Shown: positions 33,935-37,550 of the stretch, piece after piece | Numbering within the stretch: the stretch's first letter is position 1 | How the letters are laid out: each line of letters opens with the position of its first letter | From: Caulobacter sp. | Lineage (GTDB): Bacteria > Pseudomonadota > Alphaproteobacteria > Caulobacterales > Caulobacteraceae | Reading direction: 5' to 3' | DNA length: 37,550 bases | Assembly: GCA_026225565.1 (NCBI GenBank) | Contig: JAMFTA010000218.1 | Coordinates: 1-37,550, forward strand | Notes under the pieces: generated by a model | Databases searched by the model: none | Seen by the model: the letters and a program-made list of their open reading frames with translations, nothing else | What the model was told of the DNA's origin: nothing | Made by a program: the position numbers and the translations under genes

Positions 33935-34876
33935 GTGCCGACTTTGAAGCTCCATGGGTCAAACCTCGCCCTTGCGCTCGGGTGCGCTGGATTGAGCGCA
34001 ATCGTTATGGCGTCCCCATCGCGGCCGGCGATGGCGCAGTCCTTACCGCCCCACGCTCGCCCTGGCGAATGCTATCGGCAGGCGGTCTTCGCGCCGGCTT
34101 TTCGAACGGTGACCGAGAAGGTCGCCGGCCCGCCCATCGTGTCCGACCGCTATACGCCGCCAATCTTGGCGCAAGGAACCAAGAGGGTGCTGGTCACCCC
34201 CGCGCGCGTCACGTGGGAGGCGCTGCCCGCAGTCTATAAGACGGCGCCGCGGTTCACACTGGCGCCGGGCGAAGATCGCCTGATCAAAACGCCGGCCGTT
34301 TATCGAACCGTGACCGAGCGCACCCTTACATCGCCTGCGCATTTGGAGTGGAGTCAAAGCCGGCCGGGAGCGCAATTTGCGGTGAACGGCGACGACTCCG
34401 CCCAATCCGTCCGCGCCACCGGCGAAGTGATGTGCCGCATCCTTGTGCCCGCCCTCTACGCCATGCGCTCGCATACCGTTCTGGTCTCGCCCGAAGGGGT
34501 TCGGCGCGTGCGCGGGGCGGCGCACCGGGTGGTCTGCTACGTCAAGGTCTTGGTGCGGCCGGCGCAAAAAATCAGCCACCGGATTGCAGCCGTCTATCGC
34601 ACGGTCTCCTTCACCGAAGTCAGGCGACCCGCCAGCCATCAGCGCGTGGTGACGTCAGGACCGATGCGCCTGGTCTCCCGTCAGGTGGTTGTGCGGCCCG
34701 CCAGTCAACGATGGGTGCGTATTGGCTGCGTTCCGCATTCGACGACGGCCGCGGCGACCCGGAGAGCCGGCCAACCTTATCGGCCTGACGAAATTCTTGC
34801 GCCGACGCCCGTTTTTCCGCCGCCGGCGCCAGCGCTAAGCCCAGCCCCCTACGACGTGGGCCATCCGGCGCGCTGA
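33935..34876 (+). CDS. Secreted repeat protein with Cys-x-VLVPA / YRTVTE modules
   Basis: This exported protein of 313 residues has a signal peptide (LALALGCAGLSAIVMASPSRPAMAQ). The body is built from degenerate repeats: a Cys-led unit (GECYRQAVFAPAFRTVTEKV; EVMCRILVPALYAM; RVVCYVKVLVRPAQ) alternating with P-A-V-Y-K/R-T-V-x-E and V-L-V-T/S-P-A units. The same T-V-T-E-x-V-L-V-x-P-A pattern is known to me from uncharacterised envelope proteins that also carry peptidoglycan-binding or OmpA domains; no such domain is seen here. The tail is Pro-rich. The start is GTG 33935 after GAAGAG. No function is assigned. Confidence 0.72.
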   Translation: MPTLKLHGSNLALALGCAGLSAIVMASPSRPAMAQSLPPHARPGECYRQAVFAPAFRTVTEKVAGPPIVSDRYTPPILAQGTKRVLVTPARVTWEALPAVYKTAPRFTLAPGEDRLIKTPAVYRTVTERTLTSPAHLEWSQSRPGAQFAVNGDDSAQSVRATGEVMCRILVPALYAMRSHTVLVSPEGVRRVRGAAHRVVCYVKVLVRPAQKISHRIAAVYRTVSFTEVRRPASHQRVVTSGPMRLVSRQVVVRPASQRWVRIGCVPHSTTAAATRRAGQPYRPDEILAPTPVFPPPAPALSPAPYDVGHPAR

Positions 34877-34944
34877 TGGGCGCCCGCCGTTGCGCCTCAG
34901 TTCGGCCAGGGTTTCATGGCGCAAAGGGCCAAACCGGATGACCC

Positions 34945-36060
34945 ATGTTCGATCGTAGAACCCTGATCTTTGCTGGCGCGTCCAGCTTCGCCCACATTGG
35001 CAAGACCGTCGTCACCCCGACCGTCTCCGAGGCGCTGAGCGGCGTTTTGGATCAATCGGGCGTTCCGGCGCTCGGCTATGCGGTGGTGGGTCCAAAAGGG
35101 GTGATCGCCCTGGAAGTCGCGGGTTGTCGGCGGATCGATCGGCGTGACCTCGTCACGGCCGACGATGCCTGGCATATCGGCTCCAACACCGAGGCTATGA
35201 CCTCCACCCTTTACGCAAAGTTGGTGGAACAGGGGCGGGCCATCTGGGGCGCCAAGGTCGGATGGCTTTTCCCAGACATCCAGGCCCATCCCGCCTGGGC
35301 CGATGTGACGATCGAAGACTTCTTGTCCCATCGCGGCGGCGTGTCCGACGTGGGGCTGATCGACGAAGGCTGGTTGATCCGCACCAGCCACGACAAACGC
35401 CCGTTGATCGAACAACGCACAGATTTGGTGCGCCGAGTGCTCGCTGGGCCGCCTGCCGGCGCGCGCCACGACTACGAATACGCCAACATCGACTATGTGA
35501 TCGCTGGCGCGGCCATCGAGCGGATCACTAAGATGAGCTGGGAGAACGCCATCACCGCCGGGCTGTTTCTCCCCCTCAATTTGAACAGCGCCGGCTTTGG
35601 CGCCCCCACCGGCGACCAGCCATGGGGGCACGATATCGCCGGAAATGGGGAGCCGGATCCCGTCGATCCGCAAAGGGGTGTTTCCGATAATCCCGCTGTA
35701 TTGGCGCCCGGCGGCCAGGTGCATATCTCCCTGCCCGACTACGTGAAGTTCCTCCAGTTGTTTCTGAACGATGGCGGCGGTTATCTAAAGCCTGAAAGCC
35801 TGATGAAGCTGGCTCGGCCTCAAGATGTGCTGGTGGACGGCGACGGCCTTGGCTGGCGGGTCACGCCGCTCAGGGCCTGGGCCAAGGGGCCGGTGCTGGC
35901 CCATGAAGGCTCCAACACCCTTTGGCGAGCGCTGGTGGATATCGCCCCGGCCCGCCCCCTCGCCATAGTCGTCGTCACCAATGCCGGCGGCGAGTCCGGC
36001 GCTCGCGCCGTCCAAATGATGTCCGCCCGCCTGATCGGCGACCAGACCAAGGACGATTAG
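34945..36060 (+). CDS. Class C beta-lactamase-fold serine hydrolase with altered SxxK
   Basis: This 371-residue protein has the penicillin-binding/class C fold used by esterases, peptidases and beta-lactamases. The nucleophile S80 is in HIGSNTEAMTSTLYAKLVEQG, the Tyr motif is Y-A-N in YEYANIDYVIAG, and the third motif is H-x-G in LAHEGSN. The usual catalytic Lys three residues after the Ser is Glu E83 (GAG 35191-35193), one base away from a Lys codon. Unless this is a sequence error, normal acyl-enzyme chemistry is doubtful. The N-terminus looks like a short export signal (RRTLIFAGASSFAHIG) without a clear cleavage site. The substrate is unknown. Confidence 0.85.
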   Translation: MFDRRTLIFAGASSFAHIGKTVVTPTVSEALSGVLDQSGVPALGYAVVGPKGVIALEVAGCRRIDRRDLVTADDAWHIGSNTEAMTSTLYAKLVEQGRAIWGAKVGWLFPDIQAHPAWADVTIEDFLSHRGGVSDVGLIDEGWLIRTSHDKRPLIEQRTDLVRRVLAGPPAGARHDYEYANIDYVIAGAAIERITKMSWENAITAGLFLPLNLNSAGFGAPTGDQPWGHDIAGNGEPDPVDPQRGVSDNPAVLAPGGQVHISLPDYVKFLQLFLNDGGGYLKPESLMKLARPQDVLVDGDGLGWRVTPLRAWAKGPVLAHEGSNTLWRALVDIAPARPLAIVVVTNAGGESGARAVQMMSARLIGDQTKDD

Positions 36061-36239
36061 CCCTTACAGGCGGGCCTTCCCAGCCTCGATCACGAGAATT
36101 TTGGGTTGACCGTTTTCCGCCCCTTGGGCAAAAATCAAGGCGCAACTCGATTTTGGTCCGCAGACGTCCGTCTCGAGCCGAGGCCCTGAGCCTGGGTTCG
36201 AATAAGCCGCTCCTTCAGGAATTGAGGTTGTTTACTCAT

Positions 36240-36256
36240 GGACCGCAAGGCGGTCC
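36240..36256 (+). promoter_or_regulatory. Stem-loop in the leader of the single-domain cold-shock gene
   Basis: GGACCGC (36240-36246) pairs perfectly with GCGGTCC (36250-36256) around an AAG triloop, 33 bases before the ATG. It sits in the long gap (36061-36289) that precedes the gene and is otherwise empty of ORFs. A role in leader structure or transcript stability is inferred from position. Confidence 0.45.
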
Positions 36257-36289
36257 GCAATCTGGAACGGCACTAGGAGACCCGGCCAA

Positions 36290-36493
36290 ATGTCCACCGG
36301 CACAGTGAAATGGTTCAACACCACAAAAGGTTATGGGTTCATCCAGCCAGAGACCGGCGGCGCGGACGTGTTCGTGCACATCTCGGCTGTGGAGAAGGCC
36401 GGGCTTCGAGCCCTGAATGAAGGCCAGCGCGTCGCCTTTGAAGAACAAAAGGAACGGGGCAAGACCGCAGCGGTAAATTTAAAGCCGCTCTGA
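36290..36493 (+). CDS. Single-domain cold-shock protein
   Basis: This 67-residue CspA-family RNA chaperone has RNP1 [13 protein letters not shown] and RNP2 DVFVHIS, followed by the usual ending [17 protein letters not shown]. Its first 40 residues are very similar to the first domain of the tandem protein at 15874. TAGGAGA lies about ten bases before the ATG as SD. The leader is long and has a hairpin, in keeping with post-transcriptional control. An intrinsic terminator follows. Confidence 0.94.
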   Translation: MSTGTVKWFNTTKGYGFIQPETGGADVFVHISAVEKAGLRALNEGQRVAFEEQKERGKTAAVNLKPL

Positions 36494-36501
36494 TCTATTC
36501 C

Positions 36502-36531
36502 AGGCGCCGGTCGGATCGGCTGGCGCCTTTT
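36502..36531 (+). terminator. Intrinsic terminator after the cold-shock gene
   Basis: AGGCGCC (36502-36508) pairs with GGCGCCT (36522-36528); the stem can extend inward by two G-C and two G-U pairs to a 5-base loop. It runs straight into TTTT (36528-36531). This is the clearest rho-independent terminator in the window. It also lies eight bases beyond the stop of the convergent EamA gene. Confidence 0.82.
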
Positions 36532-36538
36532 CATCATC

Positions 36539-37465
36539 TCATGGCTCAGGGAGCGTCGGCGGGCCGCGACTGGCGAGCTCAGCCAGGGCTACGCCGATCA
36601 GGGCGATAGCGGCGCCGACCCCCTGCAGGGGCGTGATCGCCTCGTTGAACATCATCCATCCGAGGACGGCCGCAACCACCGGCTGAATGAGCACCACGAC
36701 CGAGGCCAAGGCGGTGGGCACGCGGCCCAGCGCCCAGGCGATGGCGCCCTGTCCGCTCACCTGCACCAAGCCCAAGCCCACACAGGCCGCCCAGCCGACC
36801 GCCGTCGCCGGCAAAAGCGGCTCCTTCAACAGCAGGGCGGCGACGACGAGGATCGGCAGACCCGTCATGCCCGACCAGAACATGATCGCACTGGCCCCGT
36901 ATGCCTTGCGAAGCACCCGCACCACAAGGAAGTAACCGCCATACCAGAGCGCCGTCGACAAGGAGAGGAGATCCCCTAGATGCGGATTTGAGGCGTCCAC
37001 GCCCGGTTGTGCGTGCTGACTCATAGGCGCTTGCGCCAGGGCCGTCACGATGGCGCCGCCGATGGCGAGGCCCATCCCAGCGATGAAGATCGGCCTCGGG
37101 CGCTCCCGAAAAAGCAGCCATCCCACCGCCGTCACCACGATTGGCGCGCCATTCGACAGGACGGTGGCGTTGGCCACGGTGGTGAAGTGGATGGCGTAGT
37201 GCCAACAGGCCAGATCGGCCGAGAAAAAGACGCCGGCGATCAGCATCAAAGGGGAGGGGGCGAACCGGTTTGCCGAGGGGGTGGAGAGGACGGGACGCTC
37301 CATCGCCGTCAAGATGGCGAAAAACGGCGCGGCGAACGCCAGCCGCCAGACCCCTGTGGCCGAGGGGCCGGCGTCCGATAGGCGCACCAGAATAGGCGAC
37401 AGACCGATGATCATCGCGCCAAGAATCAAGACGCCAAGGGCGATGCGATCGGAAAGAGGCTTCAT
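36539..37465 (-). CDS. EamA/DMT-superfamily transporter
   Basis: This 308-residue inner-membrane protein consists of two EamA repeats, each of about five helices (about 10-145 and 165-298). Typical segments are LACWHYAIHFTTVANATVLSNGAPIVVTAVGWLLFRERP in the first half and VPTALASVVVLIQPVVAAVLGWMMFNEAITPLQGVGAAIALIGV in the second. Such transporters move amino acids, nucleotide precursors or other metabolites; the substrate is not deducible. The start MKPLSDRIALG lies 26 bases downstream of the end of the next upstream gene on the same strand, so the two may be co-transcribed. Confidence 0.9.
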   Translation of the reverse strand: MKPLSDRIALGVLILGAMIIGLSPILVRLSDAGPSATGVWRLAFAAPFFAILTAMERPVLSTPSANRFAPSPLMLIAGVFFSADLACWHYAIHFTTVANATVLSNGAPIVVTAVGWLLFRERPRPIFIAGMGLAIGGAIVTALAQAPMSQHAQPGVDASNPHLGDLLSLSTALWYGGYFLVVRVLRKAYGASAIMFWSGMTGLPILVVAALLLKEPLLPATAVGWAACVGLGLVQVSGQGAIAWALGRVPTALASVVVLIQPVVAAVLGWMMFNEAITPLQGVGAAIALIGVALAELASRGPPTLPEP

Positions 37466-37491
37466 CGCCCGCTTTTGGCTCAGCCTTGCCC

Positions 37492-37550
37492 TATTGGAAA
37501 GAGCCCAAGCTCGGCCCGAAGCCGATCGGGATCGACGCCCTCGGCGCGCA
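37492..37550 (-). CDS. C-terminal fragment of a gene cut by the window edge
   Basis: On the minus strand an open frame enters from the right edge and stops at 37492-37494 (TAG). It gives RAEGVDPDRLRAELGLFQ, a plausible helical protein end with codon use like its neighbours. Other frames in these 59 bases give unlikely Arg-rich peptides. The family cannot be named from 18 residues. Confidence 0.4.

Noticed and set aside
1-37550. Mobile elements, prophage, CRISPR arrays, tRNA or rRNA genes
   Set aside because: No transposase or integrase motifs, long terminal repeats, regularly spaced repeats or tRNA-like cloverleaf were seen by eye; absence of small RNAs cannot be proven without a search.

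Overview
The window is GC-rich, gene-dense bacterial DNA from an alphaproteobacterium, almost certainly Caulobacterales (Caulobacter, Phenylobacterium or a relative). Two landmarks support this. One is a twelve-gene chemotaxis operon in the Caulobacter order mcpA-cheX-cheYI-cheAI-cheWI-cheRI-cheBI-cheYII-cheD-cheU-cheYIII-cheE. The other is a holdfast-anchor cluster hfaA-hfaB-hfaD. A tandem double-domain cold-shock protein and an ftsE-ftsX-ydcF-plsC run fit the same group. Assignments rest on motifs and gene order read by eye; no database was searched.

Layout. 1-203: end of an RcnB-like gene. 464-10122: che operon (+), with overlapping or near-abutting genes. 10225-17462: mixed housekeeping genes: HisN-type phosphatase, flavin-dependent oxidoreductase, DUF3606 protein, unknown gene, DEAD-box helicase with a DbpA-type domain, glutamine amidotransferase, double cold-shock protein, glucokinase. 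17552-23153: minus-strand block hfaA-hfaB-hfaD followed by a secreted M16 metalloprotease; a rhomboid protease is divergent from hfaA. 24244-27976: YccF protein, DHA2 drug exporter, DUF2171 protein, LapG-like transglutaminase-fold cysteine protease, hypoxanthine phosphoribosyltransferase. 28004-32032: zinc-ribbon membrane protein, divergent from ftsE-ftsX-ydcF-plsC. 32004-37550: ChaC-type cyclotransferase, hisC, a secreted repeat protein, a class C serine hydrolase, a small cold-shock protein, an EamA transporter and the end of one more gene.

How the genes work together. The che operon encodes one receptor, the kinase and scaffold, both adaptation enzymes, the deamidase and three response regulators. 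It has no recognisable CheZ or CheC. CheU, directly after cheD, carries a DxxxQ motif in a predicted helix, which makes it the best candidate for the missing CheY-P phosphatase. CheE looks like an Hpt domain whose phosphorylatable histidine is Asp. CheYIII has an intact phospho-acceptor site but lacks the Thr and aromatic switch residues. So the last part of the operon (cheU, cheYIII, cheE) looks like an accessory signalling module, and its final two genes are visibly less GC-rich. The hfa genes encode an outer-membrane CsgG-like exporter (HfaB) and two amyloid-like surface proteins (HfaA, HfaD) that tether the adhesive holdfast.

Other points: a class C serine hydrolase whose SxxK lysine is Glu, a 16-bp perfect palindrome touching the start codon of the LapG-like protease, stem-loops in both cold-shock leaders, and a long hfaB/hfaD coding overlap. 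No tRNA, rRNA, insertion sequence, prophage or CRISPR array was seen.
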